A stretch of 64,000 nucleotides of DNA from Nageia nagi. Taxonomy: Eukaryota; Pinophyta. The DNA lies in assembly GCA_050084985.1 (NCBI GenBank), contig JBITNC010000001.1, forward strand, positions 24,118,001 to 24,182,000, given 5' to 3'. Below, piece by piece: positions 23,141 to 33,559 of the stretch; positions within the stretch are counted from its first letter, which is position 1, and each line of letters starts with the position of its first letter. A program made the translations under genes and the position numbers. Below the pieces are notes generated by a model. The model did no database searches. It had not been told where the DNA came from and saw only the letters and a program-made list of their open reading frames with translations.

Positions 23141-23770
23141 AATCCGCGCACCCCAGCATAAAGTGGTAACCTGACCTTTCAAAGAGGAATATTGTTGCCC
23201 TAAATTTGACAAAGTGATGTGTTCATATATTAGGTTTCCAGTCGCATGTTTTTTAGGTAGTGAAAAAGCACGTACCCAAATTTTTGCCCCCTGGGGATTG
23301 AGAGCTGAGATTGGTTAAGTATTGAGGAAACCAGGAGTCAAAGGGCTAAGAAGACAGGTGGCACTCATGCAAAGTGCCATGCATAAACCCTTCATGCAGC
23401 TTCTATAAGAGGGTAGTCCAAGTTCATTTTTGCAGCCTGAACTTGCACGTCTGGCCATTTTTTTTGTATTTTCCAGAACACATCCAATTTGGTGCTTGAC
23501 CCCTTTTGGGACATTCCCAACCAGAATTCATCCTTTTTTTGTAGTTTTTTGCATATTTTCTAGATTTTAAGATGACTTCCTGGATAAGGCCTACCCCATC
23601 CAAGACCAGAAAGACTCATAAGTAGCTCTTTGAGAGACATGTCACAAATGACCAGATGGAGAGGATTATGAGGGAAAGTTAGATAGAATTTCAAGAAAGA
23701 GAAAAACCAAAGCTCCTTGAAGCCAAATTTAAGGGGATATTTATTTTTGTAGGAGATACAGATTGGGGAA
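23141..23770 (+). promoter_or_regulatory. P1 and leader of a third family-A copy
   Basis: GGTGGCACT at about 23368 and TATA-like TCTATAAGAG at 23402-23411 match the P1 arrangement of G and A'. An acceptor-like TTATTTTTGTAG ends at 23752, 19 bases before the ORF1 ATG. No coding signal in between. Confidence 0.5.
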
Positions 23771-23925
23771 ATGATTGATCCCGTTCAGACTATAACCTCC
23801 ATTGCCTCCACCAATAAGGAAGACTTGTTGGATGAAGTCATCCATTCTTGTGGGTTTTTCAATGCCACCATGATGCCTTTTGTGGTTCCTTTTCCCGACC
23901 TGTGTTACAAAGAGTCTAAATGTTG
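23771..23925 (+). pseudogene. ORF1 amino-terminal fragment, cut by LTR A''
   Basis: Starts MIDPVQTITSIAS and reaches MMPFVVPFPDLCYKESK. This matches the minus-strand ORF1 of G (SMVPFTTLFPELCYELGK). The frame is then cut by the start of a family-A LTR at 23926. Confidence 0.65.
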
Positions 23926-24929
23926 TGTTGTGCCTGCACAACACACCACAAAATACAAGATTTTGGAGACCCTATTTTTGCAAAGACAATGAGGTGCATG
24001 GCCTTGAGATTGGCTTTGGGGCGACGGATAGTTCATTCTGAAGAGTGCAAACATGATATTAAGGAGCGATTCAAGAAAATCTTGCGACGAAGGCCCTGAA
24101 GAGTATCAAACTATCCAATCACCAATTTTGCAACCAAGGAGCCAAGATCTGAGAGAGAATATTAGAGCATGGATTTTTGGTCTAGAGTGCAGTCAATGGA
24201 GATGGGGTCGTCTTTCAGAATTTCAAGCTCGCAAGTGCCAAATGTGACAAAAATGAGCGTTTTTGCAAAGTTCAAGCCTAGGAGCAATGGATGTAGCTAA
24301 GGTGACAAAACTAAGCGTTTTTGTCAAGTATGAGCCTGGAAAGCTCAAAAATGGTCCTTATCACAAAAAGGCGTGTTTTGGTCAATTTTGAACTCGAAAG
24401 TGGTAAGTACAGTAAAGACGTGCACTTTTGGACCGTTTGAGCCTACAAAGCTCAAAGATGGTAAAAAATGCAAAGTTGAGCTCAGAATGCTAAAAAATGT
24501 CAGAAATGCCAGAAATGATCCTATTTTCACACTTAAGCCAGGAAATGCCAAAAATGACAAAAAAATGACAAGTTTGAGCTCAGAAATGCGGAAATGGTCA
24601 TTTTTGCATCGTTTGAGCTCGGAAATCATTGAAAATGCAGAGTTTGAGTTCAGAGATGCCAAAAGTGGCGTTTTCGTCGAGTTTGAGCTCGGAAAAGCCG
24701 AAAGTGGCCGGAAATGCACAGATTGAGTCCAGAATGGGCCGGAAAAGAGAGTTTAAGTACCCCTAGCCTTAGGCACATTTTCCCAAGGTATCGAAGGCCA
24801 AAATGAGGGAAAATGGTGCATGTTTCTCATGGTTAAATGTAAATGGTGTCGGATTTCAAGTCCAAGAGCTTCATTAGATAGATAAGATGAATTCTATCAC
24901 AATTAAGACTTGAAATTTTCGATTTTGAC

Positions 24930-26260
24930 CAAGTCTAAGGCACTCAAATCCTAAGCGCAATTTTTCAAGCCTATGGAAAAACCATAGAGATGATTTTTTT
25001 GCGCCTAGATGGTGGAGAAAAAGTGGAAATGCATCGAAATTCAAATATGAATGCATAGATGGATGGAAGAGGTAATTTCAAGGCACTTTAGGTCTTCAAT
25101 TTTTTGAGTTTGAGCAAGTTTATACCCTCCAATTCCTAGGCGCAAGTTTCCAAACGATTCCAAATCCAAGGGGATGAATTTTGGCACCTAGATTGACAAG
25201 ATGAAGTTTTTTTGCTCAAAAAACATGTTTAAATGCTTGGGAACAAGGAAGAGACCATTCTAAGCACATTTAATACTCAAAATTTTTGAGTTTGAGCACT
25301 TTTGAGATTTCTAAATGCCAGGTGCAGGTTTGCAACACTATGGAAATCCAATAGGATGAATTTTGGCACCTAGCATGAGGAAAAGAGATAAACTTTGAGC
25401 AAAACTCAAGTTTGAAGGTTTTAGAGCAAGGAAGAGGGCATTCCAAGGCACTTTAGGTCTACAAAATTTCATTTTTGAAGAAGGGAAATGCCCCAAAAGG
25501 TTAGGCGCATGTTTTCATGCCAATGGAATTCCAATCAAGTGAATTTTAGCACCTAAGTCAAGTAGGGAGATAGATTTTTTATCAAAAACCAAATTTGAAG
25601 GCATAAATGGATGAAAGACCCCATTTCAAACACATTTAAACTTGCAAATTTTCATTTTTCAACAAGTTTGGGGCAACAAATATCTAGGCGCAGGTTTCGA
25701 GCTGATAAAAGATCCATAGAACTAAATTTTGGCATTTAGGTTGGAAAAATTTGACAAATTTCACTCAAAAATCAAGTTGGACCCCTTCATTGCATAGAAA
25801 AAGCCATTTCTAGCACATTTAACACTTGAAAATTTTAATTTTAGGCCATGGAAACCCCTCAAAAAAGAAGTCACAGATTTTCATGCTATTGGGAATCCAT
25901 AGACCTGAAAATTGGTGCCTAACATAGAAGAATGTTGAGATTTTGTCCAAAAATTAAAAAATTTGACATAATTGCAAGAAAAATGCCATTTTGAACACAT
26001 TTAATACTTCAAACTTTCATTTTTGAGCAAATTAAAGGCACCAAAAAGCTAGGTGCAGTTTTCCAAGTGTATGGAATTCCAATGAGATGAAAACTAGCGC
26101 CTAACTTGAAGAGGAACATCAAATTTTGCTCAAAATTCAAAAATTTTGCCATCATTGCATGTAAAATGACATTTTAAGCACCTTTAAACTTTGGAATTTT
26201 TGAATTTGAGCAAGTTAAAAGGCTCAAAAATCTAGGAGGCATTTCTCATTCCTATGGAAA
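24930..26260 (+). repeat. 183-bp tandem array in LTR A''
   Basis: A box close to CTAGGCGCAGGTTT recurs at 24951, 25136, 25318, 25501, 25684, about 25868, 26049 and 26232, so the period is 181-185 bp. Each unit also carries, about 50 bases on, the inverse box (TTTTGGCACCTAG type). Confidence 0.85.
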
Positions 26261-26818
26261 TTTCACTTTATCTTTCGAAATCCATAGACATGAAAATGGA
26301 AAAAATCGCCAAAAATTTCAAATCTTTCCCAAAACCTCCTAAAAGCCCTAAAACTTCTCAAAACTTGCCAAATACCTTGTAATCTTATCCTCCATCCATC
26401 CATAAGCTCAAATCCACTTTTTGAAAAATTTCCAAATTTCGGAACCCCCCCATCTTTTTCGAAAAATTAACCAAAAATTCACTTTTTCAAAAAATCATCT
26501 CAAAATCCTTTGAAAATTTGCCACAATGATCATATCACAGCCAAATCCAGGTTCAAAGAAGGAAGGAGCTCAAAAGATTGTCAGAAAGATCCAGAAAGAT
26601 GATTTGAAACTTCAAATTTTGCCAAATTGATGCAAAACGTTTCGAAATGCATGCCAAAGGGCATCAATTTTTGCAAATATTTTATTTTTAGCATATTTTA
26701 GTGGGATGAGATTGTTCTCCCATTAAAACGATATTGTAATTTCAATTTAGAATTCAAATTAGCAATTCTGAAGCTTTTTTAGAAATTAGAGCAACACCCT
26801 CAAATTTGACATAAAAAG

Positions 26819-26828
26819 TCTATAAATA
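26819..26828 (+). promoter_or_regulatory. P2 TATA box of LTR A''
   Basis: TCTATAAATA, matching the P2 position in the other copies. Confidence 0.65.
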
Positions 26829-26992
26829 TACCATAGGGGGTCACTTTTGAGGCAGAATGTTTTTAGTGCACAAAAAGTTTAAGTGCAAATTTGTGGAAAA
26901 TTGGCAAATTGATGTATCCCCCTTGTCTTCAAGCTTAACTTTAGCAAATCTGCTAAAGACTTGGACTTGGGGACCACCCTAAACCCTAAACC

Positions 26993-27204
26993 TTGATCAC
27001 CAATACTGAAAGCAAATACAGATTTGAGCACCAATATGAATTTTGAAATGAATTCACCTCTTCAACCAAACACTAGGGCACATCACCCAGCTAATACAGC
27101 TGAAAACCAAAAAAACTAAGGCACATTTCCTAGCTTTCTCATTGGTGGAGTTGGGGAGCAGCCCACAACATAAAATTGTAATAACAAAATGATAGCATCT
27201 TCTT
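26993..27204 (-). repeat. J 3' LTR fragment
   Basis: Direct repeat of 29521-29733 (both include ATCACCAATACTGAAAG and GGGGAGCAGCCCACAACAT). It adjoins the chromodomain coding sequence, so the pol end and LTR start were deleted together. Confidence 0.85.
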
Positions 27205-27540
27205 CTCCTTCCCATGTAGCATCTTCAAAAGGCAAGTCTTTCCACTTGATGAGGTACTCATTGATGGTCTTAGTTTGCAACCTTCTTTCTCTTGTTTTCA
27301 TCACTATTTCAAGTTCCAATGCTAGCTTCCCTTCATCATCCAAGGGTGGAAGCTCACAAGAGGGTATTACTTGTTGCCCAAGGGCCTTTTTGAGGCATGA
27401 AACATGAAAAACATTGCGTATTTTGTTGCTGCTTGGAAGTTCCAACTCATAGGCAACTTCACCCACCTTCCTTACTACCTTGTAAGGCCCATAAAATCGT
27501 GGTTTCAGCTTTTCAGCTTTGGCTTTAATTTTCTGCTTTC
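27190..27540 (-). pseudogene. J integrase C-terminus and chromodomain
   Basis: Reads [35 protein letters not shown] and EYLIKWKDLPFEDATWEGEE. This is the GPY/F-chromodomain end seen in F. The frame runs on into LTR sequence after the deletion. Confidence 0.92.
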
Positions 27541-28683
27541 AAAAGCAATTGGCCTTCCCTTTTTGCGATAGGACAGCCCCAACACCTACTCCTGAAGCAT
27601 CACAATCTACTTGAAATGGTAAGGAAAAATTAGAACTAGCAAAGGACAAGAACACATAACCTCCTTCAAATTTTCAAATGCAAGTAGAGCTTCTTCACCC
27701 CAAATAAATGCATCTTTCTTGGTTAACTCAGTGAGAGGGGCTGATAGGGCTGAAAACCCCTTGATAAGCTTCTTTTATAGTAGCTGCACAAACCAAGAAA
27801 CCCCCTTAGCTGCGTGAGAGTAGTGGGAGTGGGCCAATTTTGTATTGCAGAAATTTTTCCCTTATCCACATGCACCCCATCATGGCTGATTACATGTCCC
27901 ATATAGAGAATCTCCTTCAATCCAAACTCACACTTGGACTGTTTTGCAAAAAATTGCTGCTGTCCCAAAATACACAAAACTGTATCCAAATGATGTAAAT
28001 AATCCTTCATATTAGAGTTGTAAATCAGAATGTCATCAAAGAATACAAGCACAAATTTTCTCAACTGATCTGTGAAAATTTTATTCATAGAAGAATGAAA
28101 AAGTTATTGGTGCATTAGTAAGCGCAAATGGCATAACCAAGAACTCAAAGTGTCCAAAACAACATCTGAAAGCTGTTTTGTGTACATCACTTTCTTGCAT
28201 TCTAATTTGATGATACCCACTTCTTAAATCAATTTTGGAGAAGTACTTAGCACCATGTAGTTCATCTATCAGTTCATCAACTCCAAGAATGGGGTATTTA
28301 TTTTTTATGGTCTTCTTATTTAGGGCTCTATAATCAATGCACATCCTAAGAGTCTCATCTTTCTTTTTTACCAAAACAACTGAAGAAGCAAAAGGACTAC
28401 TACTAGGATGAATAAATCCCATATCTAAGAGCTCCTTTATGGTTTTTTCAATCTCATACTTACAGTTTTTTGAGTGTCTATAGGACTGAATCTGTATGGG
28501 TTTGGTTCCTTCTTCTAATTCAATTGCATGTTCAAAGCCCCTACTAGGTGGAAGACCCTTAGGAAAATCATCAAAAACTCTACTATGCCTTTTCAAGATT
28601 TTTTGCAATCTATAATGAAAAGAAAAGTCAATTTCAGCCCTAGATTTTTTAACTTCCATGAGAAATATGCCTGCTGCCCACAA
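27541..28683 (-). pseudogene. J reverse transcriptase and RNase H remnant
   Basis: The 200-residue frame from 28683 has [49 protein letters not shown] and ends by a frameshift near 28085. The next frame has [14 protein letters not shown] (catalytic FFDD kept) and [13 protein letters not shown]. RNase H keeps only [14 protein letters not shown]-like text near 27560, then jumps into the integrase tail. Confidence 0.9.
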
Positions 28684-29255
28684 AACCTCTTTTTTTTTGC
28701 AAAACCCTCTCCATTCTCTTTGCTGTTACAGTTTGGACAGCATGCTCCTTTATGCCTTGGAGCACCACCTTTCGCCATTTGACTTGAATTTGAGTTGCAA
28801 AGTTTGATGGTTTGTAGTATAGTCACCTAGAGAGTACAACAGGTCCAACATGTCAAATCTAGCTTATTAGCAATTCTCCCCAACAAGTCCAACATGTTAT
28901 CAAATCTCTACTCTATATTTTTGTCTGCTTCATCTTCAGGTCTCTCCAAAAAACTCATGGTTTGAGTGCCTTCAACACCCACTTGTCCACCTAGCTCATT
29001 CATGTTCTGAAAACTAAGGTTTTCCTTATTCCCCTGGTGTTGTAAGGATGCCCTTTCTGCATGAAAACAACCCACATAAATCTACAATACCCAACACTTC
29101 AAAACCCTAGATGTGAAATCTTAACCACTAAAACTGAAAGTACCCCCAATTTTTTTTTAACTCAAATTTTATGAAAACCCTAAGTTTGAAAACCCTAAAA
29201 CAGAGATACCCACAATTGAAAAATGCTTGATCCAACCACAGACTGGCAAGATCCA
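28684..29255 (-). pseudogene. J gag/protease remnants
   Basis: About 570 bases between RT and the primer site, where an intact element would need more than 1.5 kb. Short frames only; CPNC near 28725 could be a knuckle remnant. Fused in frame to the end of the protease region ([14 protein letters not shown] type). Mostly decayed. Confidence 0.5.
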
Positions 29256-29268
29256 GGTTCTGATACCA
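29256..29268 (-). other. J primer-binding site
   Basis: Minus-strand TGGTATCAGAACC, initiator-Met type, one base from the LTR. Confidence 0.85.
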
Positions 29269-29269
29269 C

Positions 29270-29949
29270 TGTAATGACCCTAAATTTACAATTACGAAAT
29301 TTTCAGAATATAACTCAGAAACTTACCAAAAATAGCAAAATTAACAGAAACACCACCACAGAAATTTTTATTTATTTCTTTGAAAGATAGATCAATCTAA
29401 ACAGCCAAAAGGGTATCCAGATGTGCAATTTGTTTTTCCTAAAACACCCCACCTAAAAATCTATGAATCCCTAAAAATTTGGGGACTGCACAAAATAGCT
29501 CCCAACATGGGGCGTCACACTTCCTTGATCACCAATACTGAAAGAAAATACAGATTTGAGCACCAATATGAATTCTGAAATGAATTCACCTCTTCAACCA
29601 TACACTAGGGAACATCACCTAGCTAATACAGCTAAAAACCACAAGAAACTAGGGCACATCACCTAGCTTTCTCAATGGTGGAGTAGGGGAGCAGCCCACA
29701 ACATAAAATTGTAATAACAAAATGATAAGGTAACCCTAACTTGCCCAACATACCTTTATCGACAAGTTCTATTTTGATGTTGAGTTGGGCCCACCATAAC
29801 TTAAGTGACTCACTTAAGTTATAACATTAAAACATTATATTCCTAGAACAAAAGGGGCACCCACATCACCCTTATTACACATAAATAAATAAAAACATTT
29901 TAAGTGGGATTACAATGCCAAAATAAAATAGAAAAATGGGGACATTACA
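29270..29949 (-). repeat. J 5' LTR (680 bp)
   Basis: Minus strand starts TGTAATGTCCCC and ends GGTCATTACA. Length and tip match F's LTR, but the body is diverged. Confidence 0.88.
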
Positions 29950-30486
29950 TCCAAGTCCTTCCACCTAGATGTTGGTGTCTTTCGTGAGCCTTGCAATTCA
30001 TTTGCTCATTCATAAGGTAGGAAAGAAAAAGCCCCCAACAAGTCCTTTGAGATGCGCTAACCCTCCAAGTAGCGATCCATATAGCCCTAACACTTCGTTA
30101 GATCTCAGCACCTCTCTTTTGGGTTTTCGTCTGCAAGAGACGAAGGATGGAGCCAGCAGCACCCACACCCTAGAGAGGAGAAATAATCCAAAAAAGCATG
30201 TCTTCAAATGAGCTCTCATCTTCCTTTTATAGACTCAAAATAGTCTTCATGTCCTGCGTCCACCTCTAGATGCTTCCATGATATCTTGGAATCACCACAA
30301 TCACCTTTGATGGTTGGGACTTGCTCTTAGATTGATACGTTGCATTATGTGTGTTTTGGGATCCATGAATTCACTTCTAATGGTGCCAATTTGCTCTTCT
30401 AGACGCCATGCCTCCCTCTTGGAGAAATGATAGAAGATAGATGATCCTCAAATGGTGTGCACCTCCTCCTAGGAATCAAAATTACT
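29950..30486. other. Unassigned flank left of element C
   Basis: No coding signal. A minus-strand TATA-like sequence (GTCTATAAAAGG) is at about 30223-30235, so this may be part of another LTR. It resumes at 38191 after C. Not identified. Confidence 0.4.
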
Positions 30487-31657
30487 TGTGACGTCCCATT
30501 TGGACCATTGACAAAATGTGTCATGGTCACTTTGTAATCTAGTGTTTGTTTATGATCATGTTGTACAAGTGTAACTCATGTAGGAGCTTATGATTGAGTA
30601 GTGTTGTTTTAACATGTAATGGGTTATCCTAGATTGTGGGAATCCCTAGATAGGGATGAGTCTTGCATAGTCCAGAGGTGCATAGAGGAGCATACCAACA
30701 TTGGGAGGGCCCCACATACCCCATGTTGGCTTATGAGGCCACTTAGACCCCCATGTCAGCTCAAGGAGACTAATTAGACCCCACGTTAGCCTTGAGGGCC
30801 TTTATGACCCCCACATTGGCACACTGGGCCCATGGGACCCCCAAGTTAGCATACTGGGCCAATATGACCCCAACGTTGGTATGGTTGACTTGTTGACCCC
30901 AACGTTGGAATAGACTTGGCTTGGGATGATAACGAGGCATGATGGATAGACACGTAAGACTATATATTGAGGATGGAGCTCCATGACGAGATTAGCTATT
31001 GATTATACTTCTTTTATACTAAACCCGATCGGGCTTTCAAGTCTTGGCAATGCTGAGCATTATCCCTAGACGGCGTCTAGAGGGGTGACAAAGTTGGGAG
31101 CATGGCATTCTACGACTTAGGTGGGTCACCTAGTCCATTCGGTGGTATTCCGAGGGCAAAATTCTACCTTTAGTGGTCGCCAAGGTTCGAGGAGGCTCCT
31201 TCGTAGGAGAAGATTCGGAGTCTGAGGGAGTGAGTCTTTCCTGTGGTGTTCGGATTGCAAAGGGTTTGGAACCCTAGATTTGAGTGTTGAGATCCTCATT
31301 GTATTCCATTCCGTATCATAATAAAATACAGCTTGTGTCTCTCTCCATTGTGTTGTGCAATGTTTATGTATGTGTTGTGTCTCTTGTATACTAGTGTTGG
31401 AAGCTTCATTACATTCATGGGTGTTCAAGCATTGCATATTCACCTGTGAGGCATTCGTTGAGGAGCCAAGTGTTGGTGTGTGCCTTAGCAGAATGACGTC
31501 AGGGTATAGGGGTTGCATGGAAGCCTTAGGAGGCTCACGTCTGCATTGTAAGGGGTTTCCCTAGGAGCCTAACGTGGGTGTGTCCGCATCATTCATTGAG
31601 GATTTGAGTATCATAATTGGAATTGTTTTTGCTAAGCGTGAATGTTAGGTCATCACA
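30487..31657 (+). repeat. C 5' LTR (1,171 bp)
   Basis: U3 holds a 29-bp minisatellite. A TATA-like ACTATATATTGAGG is at about 30959. R-U5 includes CTAGACGGCGTCTAGAGG, an imperfect palindrome near 31066. Confidence 0.92.
30719..30910 (+). repeat. 29-bp minisatellite in C LTR
   Basis: CCCCCACGTTGGC-like cores at 30719, 30748, 30779, 30808, 30838, 30868 and 30897, period 28-31. The same array type is seen in every LTR of this family (E, B, M) and more loosely in K. Confidence 0.85.
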
Positions 31658-31659
31658 AG

Positions 31660-31671
31660 TGGTATCAGAGC
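31660..31671 (+). other. C primer-binding site
   Basis: TGGTATCAGAGC, two bases after the LTR; initiator-Met type. Confidence 0.93.
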
Positions 31672-31689
31672 TTGGATCTTTCCAGCCTG

Positions 31690-32419
31690 TTGTATGAAAC
31701 CCAAGATCCACCGTTATTACACCAGATCCAGTAAGAGAGACGTCATCTGCCAAGAGAGGCGGGAGATCTGAAGATGGCCATCAGGAGGAAGAGGCCAGAC
31801 ACTGGGTTGAAGAAGAGGCCGAAATCCCAAGGCCAAGGTTTGGAGAAGCAGCGCAAGAACCTCTAGTTGAGAGGAGGGATAGGGATGCAACACCTGAACG
31901 GGAGTTTGGGGCTTTGATCTCAGCCTTGCATAGCATGACCGAAACCATGCGATCATTGGACCAAAGAATGGATTGGTATTGGGGCGAGGTAGAGGAAGGA
32001 GATCGACAGAGAAGATACAGAAGAGAAGAGCCAAGAGCAAGGTGCCATGTCCAGAGTGATCAGGAACCTTTTCGGCATGATTCAGACAAAAGAGGGCATG
32101 AACGAAGGATCAAGGATGAGGGAGTTGGTCCACGAGTGGAGGATAGTGAGGATAGGGATCCACGCCACACTTAGAGAGGCTACAAAGCCCAACAAGGTGA
32201 TAGGGGAGGCCATGAAGGCCCACGTCAGCTTGGTGAAGGTCTGGAGGGGTTACGGCAGAAGAATGAGGGTTTTAGGACCCCACATTACACCAAGGAAGCA
32301 ACCACACCCCCAAATCAGGATGAGAATGATTCCGAAGGATCTTTAGAGGGTGATTAGATGGATGGGGACCATTAGTTTAGCATATCCAAGAGCATGAGGG
32401 GCAAGGACTCCATCCGAGG
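31690..32419 (+). pseudogene. C gag, amino-terminal part
   Basis: Begins with a KPKIHRYYTRSSKRD stretch, like RPKIHRYYTRSSKRE of B and the [10 protein letters not shown] start of F. Frames are broken by stops; the product would be charged and Glu/Arg-rich. Interrupted at 32420 by solo LTR D. Confidence 0.7.
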
Positions 32420-33554
32420 TGTAGACACTCAAAATAAACCTTATCTTTAATTTAATAATATATAAACAAATAAAATAAGTATTTTTCTAATATATATCAC
32501 ATTAAAATAATTATAACTCCTTATAAAAGCATTAAACAAGATTTAAAATTATATTATCGAATCAATCTTTTTGAACATATATAAAACAAGTGGTCTTACG
32601 ACCCTTGTCATTAAAAAAAATGACCATAGAGCGACCATTCTAATGTTAATACAAAATTGCTAAGTAATCGGCGACGATCCTGTACGATCGTCGACGATCT
32701 CTCAGGATCGTTGATGATCCTTGAATAGTTAAACAACAAACAAATCTAAGCCTGGAATAGCCTAATACGTACAATTTGTAATCATGGATACAAATGGAAG
32801 ATAATAACACCTCAAAATTTAGTTCGGGAGGTTACTTGGAATCTTGTGACGCCAAAACAAATGAATAACAAACCTTGAAGCTTATAAATTGAAGCTCTGT
32901 AGGTGAACAAATGGACCCAATCTTACTGTAGCGAAGCTCTGCCGAAATCAAATCAGGAGATTATTAGCAAAAGGTTGTAAGCTTGATTAATAGCAAATCT
33001 CATATCAATTATATTTCCATATTATGTTATTCATTTGTTGATTAATATGTATGAACAGGTATGCTTTTGATGCTTCGTTCGTTTTCTGTGTGCAGGGTCA
33101 ATACAGAAAAAGAACGACGGAAGTGAGCGTGAAAGAGAACAACAAGGAATAGACAAAAACATTTCAAAATTCTGTGAAAAGATTACTCCAGTGCTTACAG
33201 ATCCGATCGTCGACGATTCAAATATCGATCGACGGCGATCCACCAGATCGATAACAGAGGCCAAAAGTTTACAACGAGCACAATGATGGCGTAGAGAATG
33301 CAGAGTCGTGCTTCAATCGTTACCGATCCGCACTGATCGTTGCCGATCCATTATCGATCGTTACCGATCCCCAACGATCGCTGTCGATGCTGATTAAAAT
33401 AGATTAATAACAAACTCGCTTTTTGTATTCAAATATTTTAGAATATAATATCATTATTATTATTGATGTGTATTGTCGAATATGTTCATGATTAATTATG
33501 TTGAATAATTTATCTGTCTAAATTGCATTTTAGGTTCACAATTTGATATACACA
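32420..33554. mobile_element. Solo LTR D (1,135 bp) inside C gag
   Basis: TGTAGACACTC ... ATATACACA with duplication CGAGG (32415-32419) / CAAGG (33555-33559), one CpG-type change. The undisturbed sibling B shows the uninterrupted site. No other copy of this LTR is in the window. Orientation not determined. Confidence 0.8.
32668..33393. repeat. Clusters of GATCGT/ACGATC palindromes in D
   Basis: Three clusters, about 32668-32731, 33201-33252 and 33313-33391, rich in CGATCG, GATCGTCGACGATC and GATCGTTACCGATCC forms. Each is CpG-rich within an AT-rich LTR. Confidence 0.75.
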
Positions 33555-33559
33555 CAAGG

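Larger units (their letters stand above)
23926..26992 (+). repeat. Family-A LTR A'' (plus strand, 3' end lost)
   Basis: Starts TGTTGTGCCTGCACAACA. Contains the GAGCTCAAA-type short array (about 24230-24780), the 183-bp array (about 24930-26260), P2 at 26819 and AGCAAATTGATG-like text near 26905. Unlike G it has no P1-ORF1 cassette between U3 and P2. Its end is replaced by the left edge of J near 26993. Confidence 0.8.
26993..29949 (-). mobile_element. Chromovirus J, heavily deleted
   Basis: Minus-strand relative of F. The 5' LTR is at 29949-29270, with primer site, gag start remnant, RT, part of RNase H, then directly the end of integrase with chromodomain, and a 3' LTR fragment of about 210 bp at 26993-27204. 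Most of gag, protease and integrase are missing. The left end and its target duplication are lost. Confidence 0.88.
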
